The notes: a model not told the origin generated them from the sequence alone. Counted from the first letter of the stretch, positions 43,408-52,078 are shown. The stretch: DNA of 64,000 bases from Segatella oris (GCF_900637655.1 NZ_LR134384.1:2823501-2887500); one strand, 5' to 3'. A program made the numbers and translations.

Positions 43408-46314
43408 TTATCTGTGAATGTCGTCTTTCTTAAATTCCACTACGACCTTTCCATAGCGTTCGAGGGCCTTTCGGTCGATAGCTTTGAGGTTGCCGATGAC
43501 GAAATAGGAGCGGGGAGCATGCTGGATATGCTGCTGATAGTAGGCTATGACCTGCTCATTGGTCGTTTGGCTGATGGCTGCTGCGCGTGCCTTGTTGGGA
43601 TCTTCGGTGTAGCCTTTGAGCACGGCTTCTGCCATATAGCCCGGTTGACTGCGGAAAGTGGGCCGCGAATTGTTGATGTTGTTCATAGCCGATTGCCGTG
43701 CATTCTGCAGATCGTGTGCGTCAATGGGCATGTCGGTCAGCAGGCTGTCGATGAGCGAGAGGGTGGTCAAAGCCTTGTCGGTCTGTGTTCCTGCCGTGGT
43801 GAAGTAACCGATGGGACGGTTCTTCTTGGCTTTGAACCACTGTTGATAAGTCCTGCCTCCGCAGGTGTAGACCAAGGAACGGAGATCGCGCAACTCACGG
43901 AAAAGCACGCTGTTGAGGCTGCCGTTGCTGAAATAGTTTCGCCAGATGGTGAACAGAGCATCCTTTTCTTCGGTGTCGAGAGGGGGCAGAACGGTGTAAG
44001 TGCCCACGATAGCCTGCCGTGCATCTGCCTTGTCATAAAGGTAGATAGTGGGCTTTTCAGGGCGTTTTACTTCGTAGTCATAGCCCTTGTAGTCCTGTCG
44101 GTTTTCGCCTTCGGTGACAGGTTTCAGCAGGTTGGCAAGGCTGTCGGCAGCGATGTTCCCGCTGTAGCTGACGGTCAGCTTCCCTGTCTGTGCAGCCTTG
44201 AAGAGGCCTTCGATGTCGGCCACTTGCAGTCTTTTCAGTTCGCTTGTCGGCATGTTCTGCAGTTCAAAAGCCTTGTCGCCCATAGCTATTTTGTCCAACA
44301 CGGCCTCGTGAATAGCCTCCATATCCTTGCCGAAGAACTTGTCGCCAAGGCGTGCATCCTTCTTCATGGTAGCGATAAACTTCTTGTCAGTCTTCGGATG
44401 TTGAAGCAGATCGGTGAGCAAACGGATTGAAGGTGCGAGGTTGTTATCGAAACCTGAGAGTTGAATGCTCATGCCTCCGAGCGCATAATTGCCATTGAGC
44501 GTGGTGCCAAGTGCCTGCAGCTGTTTGGCAAAAGCCTGCTTGCTGAGGGTTGATGTGCCTAAATAATCAAACAAATCCGACATGGTGTGGATAGGCTTCT
44601 TCGCCTGTATCTGGTGCCAGCTAAGCGTCAATCGGAAGATGTCATTCTGTGGATTGGCGGTCGTATATAGGTCGGCTTGTGGTCCGAGATGCCGTGTCGT
44701 GACCTCCTTGCCGAGCGCGATAAACTGCGGAGTAAGGGTGGGCGTAGCTGTCTTGGCCAATTGAACGGCATAATCAGACTGGCGGTTCTGGTTGTCCGTC
44801 TGCACCGGAGCATAGGGTGGTTTGCTGATTTTATCCTTTTTATATTTGCCGAATTTCTTGTGAAAAAGCAGGTAGTGGTTGCCGAAATAGTGCTGACAGG
44901 CTGCCATGATGTCGGCTTTCTGCAGCTGCGGAAGCGTTGAAATCTGTCGGATGTAGTCGTTCCAGTCTATGCCCCTTGCATAGCAGCCGGCCATCAGTGA
45001 GATGCGGCTGTTGATGTTTTCCAGCTTTAGTTTCTCTTGTTTAAGATATTCGGTCTTGGCCGCTTCAAGGCTTTCTGCAGAGAATTCTCCGCTCTTGAGT
45101 TTATTGATCTGTTGCCACAAAAGGTGTTCTGCCTTGCGTTTCGAACCGAAGGGGAGGTTGGGAACGGCAGCCACTCCTAACAGACCTACCTCGCGTGTCA
45201 TGAACATGTCGGCACCTGCAGCCATGCTGTACATCACATGATGATGACTTGAAAGCGAGTCAATGAGTCCGCTGTTATTGCTGTTCGACAACAGATGCAT
45301 GGCAATCTGCATGGCGGTGTAGTCACGGTCACGTGGGGTTGGCCCGCGGAACACGAGGGCTGAAGCCTTGATCAGAGGAAAAGGTATCTTGATTTTCAGT
45401 GTCCGATTGGGGTTGAAATCAGTCAAGTTGATAGGTTCGCGCATAGGAGTTTCTCCGCTTCGGATGCGCCCGAAGGTTTTTTCCAATAGGGGAATGATGT
45501 CTTTTTCCTTGAAGTTTCCACAGAGAATCAGGGCCATGTTGTTGGCCACATAATATTTCTGATAAAATGCCTCCATGTCAGAAAGCCGTGGATTTTTCAG
45601 GTTTTCAGTGCTTCCAATCACTGGATATTCATAGTTGCTGCCCTTGAACACCATTTCTTGGAGATGCTCCATGAGTTGCATGCCGAAGTTGTCTTCAGCG
45701 CGGTTTTTCTCTTCATAGACGGTTTCGAGTTCGCCCTGAAAGAGGCGGAAGACAGGGTTGATGAAGCGGTCGCTGTTCAGTTGGCACCATTGTGCAATGT
45801 ATTGTGGAGCACACTCACTGTGATACACGGTTTCATCGAGGTCGGTGTAGGCATTGATGCCTGTGCCGCCATAGCGGGTCAGCAGTTTTGAAAACTCGTT
45901 GGGAATGGCATAGCGGGCAGCCTGTTGGTTGAGCTTGTTGATTTGCAGCTGTATGGTTGTGCGCTGTTTGGGGTCAGTGGTCTGCGAGAGAAGATTGTAC
46001 TGCCTACTGATTTCATCGAGCAATGGCTTTTCATGGGCATAGTCTGTGGTGCCGATTTGCTGGGTCCCCTTGAACATGATGTGTTCGAAATAGTGGGCAA
46101 TTCCAGTGTTTGGGCAGTCGCGTGCCCCTGCTTTCACGACCACATACCCGATGAATTTCGACTCCGTGGAGTCAGGATTGAGCCACACGGTCATGCCATT
46201 GCGGAGCTGATGAATGGCAACGCGCTGGGCAGATGCAGGCAAAAGTGCCAGTAAAAAAAGTAAAGTGACGATGCTCCTTGTCATTCCCGAAAAGAATATA
46301 AAATAGGGTTTCAT
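43408..46314 (-). CDS. M16 family zinc metallopeptidase, periplasmic
   Basis: The start is set at ATG 46,314 (968 residues); ATG 46,284 is also possible, and ATG 46,407 lies above the promoter. A signal peptide (SIVTLLFLLALLPASAQ) is followed by the inverted zinc motif His74-x-x-Glu77-His78 (GIAHYFEHIMFKG) and the distal zinc Glu in ETVYEEKNRAEDN. It has the duplicated M16 structure, with an inactive second half typical of the family. It degrades peptides in the periplasm. It heads an operon with the AlkZ-like and nitroreductase genes. Confidence 0.9.
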   Translation of the reverse strand: MKPYFIFFSGMTRSIVTLLFLLALLPASAQRVAIHQLRNGMTVWLNPDSTESKFIGYVVVKAGARDCPNTGIAHYFEHIMFKGTQQIGTTDYAHEKPLLDEISRQYNLLSQTTDPKQRTTIQLQINKLNQQAARYAIPNEFSKLLTRYGGTGINAYTDLDETVYHSECAPQYIAQWCQLNSDRFINPVFRLFQGELETVYEEKNRAEDNFGMQLMEHLQEMVFKGSNYEYPVIGSTENLKNPRLSDMEAFYQKYYVANNMALILCGNFKEKDIIPLLEKTFGRIRSGETPMREPINLTDFNPNRTLKIKIPFPLIKASALVFRGPTPRDRDYTAMQIAMHLLSNSNNSGLIDSLSSHHHVMYSMAAGADMFMTREVGLLGVAAVPNLPFGSKRKAEHLLWQQINKLKSGEFSAESLEAAKTEYLKQEKLKLENINSRISLMAGCYARGIDWNDYIRQISTLPQLQKADIMAACQHYFGNHYLLFHKKFGKYKKDKISKPPYAPVQTDNQNRQSDYAVQLAKTATPTLTPQFIALGKEVTTRHLGPQADLYTTANPQNDIFRLTLSWHQIQAKKPIHTMSDLFDYLGTSTLSKQAFAKQLQALGTTLNGNYALGGMSIQLSGFDNNLAPSIRLLTDLLQHPKTDKKFIATMKKDARLGDKFFGKDMEAIHEAVLDKIAMGDKAFELQNMPTSELKRLQVADIEGLFKAAQTGKLTVSYSGNIAADSLANLLKPVTEGENRQDYKGYDYEVKRPEKPTIYLYDKADARQAIVGTYTVLPPLDTEEKDALFTIWRNYFSNGSLNSVLFRELRDLRSLVYTCGGRTYQQWFKAKKNRPIGYFTTAGTQTDKALTTLSLIDSLLTDMPIDAHDLQNARQSAMNNINNSRPTFRSQPGYMAEAVLKGYTEDPNKARAAAISQTTNEQVIAYYQQHIQHAPRSYFVIGNLKAIDRKALERYGKVVVEFKKDDIHR

Positions 46315-46373
46315 AGGGTTGTTTCTATGCTTTTGTCTGATTTCCATGTGCAGATGATTTTGATTTTCCATGA

Positions 46374-46405
46374 CAAAGATACAATGTTTTGCCATGAAGT
46401 GCAAC
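46374..46405 (-). promoter_or_regulatory. promoter for the M16 peptidase operon
   Basis: The minus strand has GTTG (46,402-46,405), a 20-bp spacer, and TATCTTTG (46,374-46,381), one base off the Bacteroidetes consensus. It places the transcription start at about 46,369 and so excludes the ATG at 46,407. Confidence 0.6.
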
Positions 46406-46550
46406 ATGTCTGAGGGTTAAAAAAGCGAAAGAACGTTTGGGGAAGAAAAAGAAAATCAAGGTAAATTCGTTGGTAGGGGAGGATATCTGAGCGAGTGTGT
46501 TATTTATAGTACTTTGTTTATAAATAGAAAACAGCAACGCTGTTTCAATG

Positions 46551-46599
46551 TTTATAGGGCAGAGTTACCAAACGAAAGGAGGCTCCCCTGCCCTATAAA
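46551..46599 (-). terminator. terminator-like hairpin after the MalY-type gene
   Basis: TTTATAGGGCAG (46,551-46,562) pairs perfectly with CTGCCCTATAAA (46,588-46,599), with a 25-nt loop that contains a smaller GGAG-GC-TCC stem. The plus strand has a TTTTT run shortly after it; the minus strand has only a weak tract. It probably ends the DUF3737-MalY unit. Confidence 0.55.
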
Positions 46600-46655
46600 G
46601 AAATAGTTTTTATTACAAGCCACCATATATGTAATGGCTTAGTATGATGTAACTT

Positions 46656-47855
46656 CTACATCGGGCACCCTTGTGCCTCGTCAACCATATACGGACTAAG
46701 TTCTCTTCCGATGCGCTTCAAGCCCTCCATGAGCGTGGCACGTGGGCATGCAAGGTTGATGCGGAGATAGCAGAAACCGTCTTTCTGACCATACATGGTG
46801 CCACTGTTGACCAATACTCTCGCATGCTCCAAGAGGTCATGGGCCGCTTCGTCGGCAGTAAGTTCGATGCGTGACAGGTCGACCCATGCAAGATAAGTGC
46901 CTTCAAGACGGCATACTTCGAGTTTGGGAAGATATTCTGCAAAGAATTCCTTGAGCGCCACATAGTTCTCATAGAGATACTGTTTGAGTTCGTCAAGCCA
47001 TTCACCACCATTGTTGTAAGCCTCTTGCAGGGCTATTATTCCAAATGCATTGACATCACACACTTCGTTAATGTTGAGTGCTCTGTTGATGCGTTGACGT
47101 CTTTCAGGTTGGTGACAAACGATGTTTGCGATTTGCAGACCGGCAATATTGAAGGCTTTAGAGGGAGAGTTGAGCACCACACTGTTGTCCCTACATGCGT
47201 CGCTGACAGCTGCAAAGGGCTGATAGGTATAGCCTGGCATAGTGAGTTCGCAATGAATTTCATCGGAAATAACTTTCACACCGTGCTTCAAGCAAATGTC
47301 GTTCATGCGTTCAAGTTCTTCTTTTGTCCACACGCGTCCTGACGGATTGTGAGGATTGCAGAGCAGAAAAACGGTGGTTTTCTCATCGGCACACTTGCAT
47401 TCGAAATCCTCAAAATCAATCACATAACTGTCACCTTGTCTGCGAAGCGGGTTCTCTAAAACCTCGCATCCGTTGTTTTTGATAGATGAGAAGAAACAGT
47501 TGTAGACGGGAGTTTGTATCAACACCTTGTCGCCCGGCATCGTCATAGCCTTCAATGAGCACGAAATGGCAGGCACAACCCCCGAAGTATAGAGGATATC
47601 TTCACGTTGAATTTTCCATTGATGACGGCGGTCAAACCAATTGATGACAGCATCATAGTAGCTGTCGGACACGAAATTATAGCCAAAAGCACCATGTTCT
47701 ACACGCTTTTTCAGTGCTTCAATGATGCAGGGAGCAGTCTTGAAGTCCATGTCGGCCACCCACATGGGGATGATATCCTCCTTTTTTGGCAGATCCCATT
47801 TGTAGGAGTTGGTGCCCCGGCGTTCTACAATCTCGTCAAAATTATATTTTCCCAT
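46656..47855 (-). CDS. MalY/PatB-type pyridoxal phosphate C-S lyase
   Basis: This 399-residue fold-type I PLP enzyme has Lys233 in LNSPSKAFNIAGLQ as the cofactor lysine, Asp198 in VISDEIHCE and Asn167 in LLCNPHNPSGRVW. The N-terminus (MGKYNFDEIVERRGTNSYKW, then MWVADMDFKT) is typical of the MalY/PatB branch, which cleaves cystathionine or cysteine conjugates. Its true substrate is unknown. It lies 6 bp after the DUF3737 gene, so the two form one unit. Confidence 0.88.
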   Translation of the reverse strand: MGKYNFDEIVERRGTNSYKWDLPKKEDIIPMWVADMDFKTAPCIIEALKKRVEHGAFGYNFVSDSYYDAVINWFDRRHQWKIQREDILYTSGVVPAISCSLKAMTMPGDKVLIQTPVYNCFFSSIKNNGCEVLENPLRRQGDSYVIDFEDFECKCADEKTTVFLLCNPHNPSGRVWTKEELERMNDICLKHGVKVISDEIHCELTMPGYTYQPFAAVSDACRDNSVVLNSPSKAFNIAGLQIANIVCHQPERRQRINRALNINEVCDVNAFGIIALQEAYNNGGEWLDELKQYLYENYVALKEFFAEYLPKLEVCRLEGTYLAWVDLSRIELTADEAAHDLLEHARVLVNSGTMYGQKDGFCYLRINLACPRATLMEGLKRIGRELSPYMVDEAQGCPM

Positions 47856-47861
47856 TGTTGT

Positions 47862-48707
47862 TTATTTTGTTGTTTCGATTACACAGTCCTTGCCTTTCGC
47901 AAATTCATCATAGGTGATTTTACCGATTTCATCGGCCACAATCCTGCCGCTGATAGGGTTCTTGATTTCAGAAATTGCTCCCTTTATAGTGGCATTGATG
48001 TTGCGACTGTCTTCAAATGCGCGGTCGCAGGCAGCATCAAATGTGCAGTCTTCCAGAGTAATACCATCAAGATAGCAGAGCGGTTGCTCACCACTGATAT
48101 GGCAGCGCACGAGTTTCACGTTCTTGGAATGCCAAGCTAAGTATTCACCATCAAGCTCGGAGTCGTACACAGTGACGTTTTCGCACTCCCAAAAGCTGTC
48201 TTTTGTGGTGATTTTGGCATGATGCACTTCCACGTTCCTGCAATATTGGAACACATATTTTGAATCACTTGTGAGGCCGTCTACATAGATATTTTGAGAA
48301 AACATAAAAGGATAAGTGCCGTCATGCAATTCGACATTCGTCAGTTTCAGACCGTCAACTTTCCAGAAAGTCTCGTCAGCATCAGTGATTTTCACGTTCT
48401 CCAATTCCAGATTTTCCATTTCCCGAAAGAACTTCGGCCCGTCAATCACCGAGTCTTTCATCGTCATATTGCTGCTGTACCAGATAGCCGAGCGACTCTC
48501 CGGAGCAAAATAACAGTTGGTGATGAGGCTCTTGTCGACATGCCACCAAGGGTATTTGCCATAGAATTTTGAACCTTCACATTCTATATTCTGACAGCAT
48601 TTGATGCCCGATTCGCCATCGGTGATTGTGATATTCTCCAAGCGCACGTCCTTCATTCCAAAGAGAGGACGCTCGCCTCCAAACTTTTTATCCTTAATGA
48701 TTTCCAT
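47862..48707 (-). CDS. DUF3737 family right-handed beta-helix protein
   Basis: This 281-residue protein starts MEIIKDKKFGGERPLFGMKD and is made of short repeated strands (NVRLENITITDGESG-type, for example DGLKLTNVELHDGTYPF and NVTVYDSELDGEYLAW), typical of a beta-helix. I recognise it as DUF3737, whose function is unknown. It has no signal peptide. It overlaps no gene and is followed 6 bp later by the MalY-type lyase, with which it is probably co-transcribed. Confidence 0.82.
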   Translation of the reverse strand: MEIIKDKKFGGERPLFGMKDVRLENITITDGESGIKCCQNIECEGSKFYGKYPWWHVDKSLITNCYFAPESRSAIWYSSNMTMKDSVIDGPKFFREMENLELENVKITDADETFWKVDGLKLTNVELHDGTYPFMFSQNIYVDGLTSDSKYVFQYCRNVEVHHAKITTKDSFWECENVTVYDSELDGEYLAWHSKNVKLVRCHISGEQPLCYLDGITLEDCTFDAACDRAFEDSRNINATIKGAISEIKNPISGRIVADEIGKITYDEFAKGKDCVIETTK

Positions 48708-48843
48708 TTCTTTCTAACCTATTTTGATTTGATTTTTGATGTGGTAAAATAACTCTTTCACGATATAAATGCAAAAACTATACCAATTTTTCATTCTTCT
48801 TGAACTGTCAGTTTTGTCATATGGTGAATGCTATAGCAGGTAG

Positions 48844-49803
48844 TTACCATTTCAGATAGCCATATTTGTCTTTATACCACAGCTGAACTGCGTTGATGAT
48901 GTTCTGCCAAATCACGTAGACACAGGGTGCAATGGCTGCATAGGGATTGAGAAACGAGAGTGTGAGCCATATTCCAACCACCGTGTTTTTCTGTCCCAAG
49001 GCCTGTCCAGCGCCAATGCTGTCACCATAACGGTAACCTACAAGTTTGCCCATAGAGAACTGAAAGGTGGCCAACAGAAGCGGAATGATACACAAAGTTA
49101 CGAGCACCCAGCCCGAAACGGGGGCATTCATGATGTTCTGCATGGCAAGTCCCATGATGATAGAAAGGTTGAAACTCCAGAGGTAGAAAGCGATGTTGCG
49201 CTTTGTTTTCAGCCACGCAACGAAATTGGGGAGGAACTTTCGCGAGCATAAAGCCAAGCCTAATGGAATTACAAGCACCGTCAACACACGCTTGAGCACC
49301 ATCCATGCGGCCATGGCAAAAGTGATGTCGGCCCCTTTCTCCATGAGTGGAAAGAACAAAGGGATGATGATTGATGTGAAGCCATTGGCTATGAGAAGAT
49401 ACACTGTCAGTGATGCAATGCTGCCTCCAAGCTTGTCTACAATCACAGGAGCGGCCGCGGCAGTGGGGCAGATGACACAGATAAATACGCCTTCCCAGAT
49501 GAGTTTGTAGGTTGGATCAGTGCAGAGGTTGGCCGCAACGACACTCAATGCAGCCAAAAGTGTACGTATGCCTTGCAGGATAAAATGCCATTTGCGGGGT
49601 GTGAGGTCGTTCATCTGTATCTTGCAAAACGTGATATAAAGCATCAAGAAGATATTGACAGGCAACAACGTCACAAGCTTTGGCCCTATGTAGTCGCCAA
49701 AGGGAGTAAGCACAGCAATATGGGTGAAAACCAAATAGACAATGCTTCCGAAGACGATGGCACACAACAGCGTCCACTGCTTGATAAATTTAATAATGCC
49801 CAT
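48844..49803 (-). CDS. bile acid:sodium symporter (BASS) family transporter
   Basis: This 319-residue protein has about nine or ten hydrophobic segments. The VICPTAAAAPVIVDKLGGSI region and GQALGQKNTVVGIWLTLSFL resemble the two crossover helices of BASS proteins that bind sodium and substrate. The family carries bile acids, pantoate, pyruvate and other organic acids; the substrate is not predictable here. It is monocistronic with a -7 element close upstream. Confidence 0.78.
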   Translation of the reverse strand: MGIIKFIKQWTLLCAIVFGSIVYLVFTHIAVLTPFGDYIGPKLVTLLPVNIFLMLYITFCKIQMNDLTPRKWHFILQGIRTLLAALSVVAANLCTDPTYKLIWEGVFICVICPTAAAAPVIVDKLGGSIASLTVYLLIANGFTSIIIPLFFPLMEKGADITFAMAAWMVLKRVLTVLVIPLGLALCSRKFLPNFVAWLKTKRNIAFYLWSFNLSIIMGLAMQNIMNAPVSGWVLVTLCIIPLLLATFQFSMGKLVGYRYGDSIGAGQALGQKNTVVGIWLTLSFLNPYAAIAPCVYVIWQNIINAVQLWYKDKYGYLKW

Positions 49804-49832
49804 AGATAGTGCCGTTACCGATATATTTTATG

Positions 49833-49840
49833 CAAAGGTA
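49833..49840 (-). promoter_or_regulatory. -7 element for the BASS gene
   Basis: The minus strand has TACCTTTG followed by CATA, a perfect -7 match with a leader of about 25 nt. The nearest TTTG (49,865-49,868) is 24 bp upstream, longer than usual. Confidence 0.5.
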
Positions 49841-50098
49841 TATAAAAAAGTGGCAGATAGCATACAAAACCATTTGAAAAGTAGTTTCCATTCTTTGTAT
49901 TCGTTGCTTTTATTGAATGGTTTCTCGGTTGAAAAGGCTATTCTGTTTTACACATAAAAAAGTTAGTGTCAGTATACTGTAAATCGTTTATCCTACAGAC
50001 TCAATTTCCTTTAAATATTTGTTAAATGGAAAGTAAATAATCGGTGTTTAAATATAATTAACAAATGAGATGCCTGATAATCAGCAAGTTAGCTTCCC

Positions 50099-50158
50099 TA
50101 AGAACAAGAACTAGAACAAGAATAAAGAAAAAGACGAAGAAAAAGAAGTAGAAAAAAG
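50099..50158 (+). repeat. purine-rich tract
   Basis: About 60 bp of plus strand are nearly all A and G, with a direct repeat AGAACAAGAA at 50,101-50,110 and 50,113-50,122. Such tracts can form triplexes or slip during replication. No function is evident. Confidence 0.6.
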
Positions 50159-50281
50159 CGCCGTCGCCGATATTTTTGCTGTGAAACTGTTTTTGCCTAT
50201 CGGCATGAATATGTCGCGGGCAGTTATCAATGAAAGGCAATGTTGTTATGGTTTTCGTTCATACCGAAATGAGTGGCTTTC

Positions 50282-50369
50282 TGATTAAAGTCAGAATGCG
50301 TTGTGATTTGAGTCAGATTGATGAGCAAAGTGATGCAGATTGTAGGATGAAGTGCCTCAAGTTGTAGAA
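50282..50369 (-). repeat. 22-bp repeat array F (4 units)
   Basis: Units begin at 50,282, 50,304, 50,326 and 50,348 in exact 22-bp register. Cores on the plus strand are AAAGTCAGAATGC, TTTGAGTCAGATTG, AGTGATGCAGATTG and AGTGCCTCAAGTTG. Read on the minus strand it starts CAACTTGAGGCA and ends AATCAGAAAGC, parallel to the ends of arrays C and E. It is a diverged copy. Confidence 0.7.
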
Positions 50370-50466
50370 GAAGTTATATGCTTTGAAGTATGTATTTTGA
50401 CAAAAGGAGAGCGTCTCGGAATGTAGGAGGCTATATTTCTGGTTTCCAAAGAAAAACGGGAAAATA

Positions 50467-50498
50467 TTTGGAAGTTCAGGAAATAAGATGTAATTTTG
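50467..50498 (+). promoter_or_regulatory. promoter for the rpsU-xerC-hpf unit
   Basis: TTTG (50,467-50,470), a 20-bp spacer and TAATTTTG (50,491-50,498) match the Bacteroidetes consensus exactly. The leader to the rpsU ATG is about 83 nt. Confidence 0.8.
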
Positions 50499-50587
50499 CA
50501 TCCGCTTATAGTGGATTGTTGGCTCTCGATGGGTCGTAACCACTTGAAGATGAGTTTCATATAAACAATTTAATAAAAACAAAAAAC

Positions 50588-50779
50588 ATGATTATTGTAC
50601 CAGTAAAAGATGGTGAGAACATCGAAAGAGCTCTCAAGAAATTCAAGAGAAAATTCGAAAAGACAGGTGTTGTTAAGGAGCTTCGTGCTCGTCAGCAGTA
50701 CAACAAGCCTTCTGTTTTGAAGAGACTCAAGATGGAGCACGCTATCTACGTACAGAAGCTGCGCACAAACGAGGAATAA
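50588..50779 (+). CDS. rpsU: 30S ribosomal protein S21
   Basis: This 63-residue protein starts MIIVPVKDGENIERALKKFK and has the basic RKFEKTGVVKELRARQQYNK segment of S21. S21 lies near the anti-Shine-Dalgarno end of 16S rRNA. In Bacteroidetes it helps sequester the anti-Shine-Dalgarno sequence. It heads a unit with xerC (80 bp downstream) and hpf. Confidence 0.95.
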   Translation: MIIVPVKDGENIERALKKFKRKFEKTGVVKELRARQQYNKPSVLKRLKMEHAIYVQKLRTNEE

Positions 50780-50859
50780 AAACTCGTTAAAAATTTGGTA
50801 GTTTGAATTTAATTCCGTAAATTCGTTGCCATAAACATGTAGATGTTAACAGCGCGTTT

Positions 50860-51741
50860 ATGATGATTGACAAGTTTCTCGACTATCTTAGGTTTGAGCG
50901 TAACCGCTCCGAACTGACGGTGAAGAACTACGGGGATGACCTTCGGTCTTTTAAGAAGTTCTTTAGAGACTTGAAAAATCAGATATCTTGGGAGTCGTTA
51001 GACTCGGATGTTGTTCGCAACTGGATGGAGCGCATGATGGATGAAGGAAACAATGCTGCATCAATCAATAGGCGATTGAGTGCGTTGCGTTCCTTTTATC
51101 GTTTTGCATTGTCAAGAAAACTTGTGGATAAGGATCCGGTTCACGGCATCACGGGACCGAAAAAGGGCAAGCCTCTGCCTCAATTCCTGAAAGAAAAGGA
51201 GATGGACAGGCTGCTTGAGCGGGAATACTGGACAAGAAGTTTTGAAGACGTACGTGACCGTGCGATTATCATGACTTTCTATGAAACCGGCATTCGGCTT
51301 TCGGAACTGACGGGACTTGATGACAAAATGGTTGACTTTGCGGAATACCAGTTGAAAGTAACGGGCAAGAGAAATAAACAGCGCATTATTCCCTTTGGTG
51401 AAGAGCTTTGCACCACGCTTCGTGATTACATGGAGTGCAGAGGTCGCGAGGTTGGTCGGTTGTCAGAAGCTTTGTTTGTTACCGATGAGGGACAGCGAAT
51501 GTCTGCAAGTTTAGTGAGAGAACGGGTGAAGCGAAGTCTCTCGAAGGTGTGTACGCTGAAGAAACGCTCACCACATGTGTTGCGTCATACGTTTGCAACA
51601 GCGATGCTCAATCATAAGGCAGGAATTGAAAGTGTAAAGAAGTTGCTCGGGCATGAAAGTCTGTCGACGACAGAAATCTACACCCACACAACATTTGAGC
51701 AGCTTAAACGTGAATATTCTATTGCCCATCCAAGGGCTTAA
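50860..51741 (+). CDS. xerC: XerC/D-type tyrosine recombinase
   Basis: This 293-residue enzyme has an N-terminal SAM-like DNA-binding domain and a catalytic domain with Arg146 (ETGIRLSELTG), Lys170 (TGKRNKQR), His239 and Arg242 (PHVLRHTFA), His265 (LGHESL) and Tyr274 (TEIYTHTT), a complete active site. XerC and XerD resolve chromosome dimers at dif. The length and the rpsU-xerC-hpf context favour a housekeeping recombinase over an integrase of a mobile element. XerC versus XerD naming is uncertain. Confidence 0.85.
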   Translation: MMIDKFLDYLRFERNRSELTVKNYGDDLRSFKKFFRDLKNQISWESLDSDVVRNWMERMMDEGNNAASINRRLSALRSFYRFALSRKLVDKDPVHGITGPKKGKPLPQFLKEKEMDRLLEREYWTRSFEDVRDRAIIMTFYETGIRLSELTGLDDKMVDFAEYQLKVTGKRNKQRIIPFGEELCTTLRDYMECRGREVGRLSEALFVTDEGQRMSASLVRERVKRSLSKVCTLKKRSPHVLRHTFATAMLNHKAGIESVKKLLGHESLSTTEIYTHTTFEQLKREYSIAHPRA

Positions 51742-51761
51742 CCTTTAAAACGGAGTTAACT

Positions 51762-52061
51762 ATGGAACTGAAAATTCAGTCGATTCATTTCGACGCTACC
51801 GAGAAGTTACAGGCGTTTATCGAAAAGAAAATCGCCAAGTTGGAGAAAACTTACGAAGATATACAGAAAGTAGAGGTGCAACTAAAGGTAGTCAAACCTG
51901 CCACCGCCCTTAATAAAGAAACTTGTGTTACGGTTTCTGTGCCAGGCCAGAAACTCTTTGTAGAGAAAACTTGCGACACGTTTGAGGAGGGAATTGATGA
52001 AGCTGTTGATTCAATGAAGGTGCAGTTGACTAAGTTCAAGGAAAAAATCCGCAATCATTGA
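51762..52061 (+). CDS. hpf: ribosome hibernation-promoting factor / RaiA family
   Basis: This 99-residue protein starts MELKIQSIHFDATEKLQAFI and ends VDSMKVQLTKFKEKIRNH, the single-domain HPF fold of alternating strands and helices. It lacks the C-terminal dimerisation domain of long HPF. It binds the decoding region of idle ribosomes in stationary phase. It lies 20 bp after xerC, and the tRNA-tuf promoter starts 18 bp after its stop. Confidence 0.9.
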   Translation: MELKIQSIHFDATEKLQAFIEKKIAKLEKTYEDIQKVEVQLKVVKPATALNKETCVTVSVPGQKLFVEKTCDTFEEGIDEAVDSMKVQLTKFKEKIRNH

Positions 52062-52078
52062 AAAAACTGATTAAAAGT

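Larger units (their letters stand above)
46315..46655. other. intergenic region with three hairpins
   Basis: This 341-bp region lies between malY-type 3' end and the M16 gene. It holds the M16 promoter and three inverted repeats: 46,501-46,526, 46,528-46,546 and 46,551-46,599. The last is a perfect 12-bp stem. Confidence 0.65.
49804..50587. other. divergent intergenic region with purine tract, array F and rpsU promoter
   Basis: This 784-bp region, the longest gene-free stretch in the window, lies between the BASS and rpsU genes. It holds the BASS promoter, a purine-rich tract (50,099-50,158), array F (50,282-50,369) and the rpsU promoter (50,467-50,498). No gene is supported. Confidence 0.75.

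Noticed and set aside
43306..44430. 374-codon plus-strand frame
   Set aside because: It is antisense to the M16 peptidase and AlkZ-like genes, which have clear catalytic motifs.
5414..50369. 22-bp arrays as CRISPR
   Set aside because: There are no spacers, the unit is only 22 bp and repeats directly, the copies are diverged, and no cas gene is near any array.
50860..51741. tyrosine recombinase as a sign of a mobile element
   Set aside because: It has the length and complete active site of XerC/D, sits in the rpsU-xerC-hpf context, and no att site, relaxase or phage gene is near. The tRNA cluster downstream shows no duplicated 3' ends.
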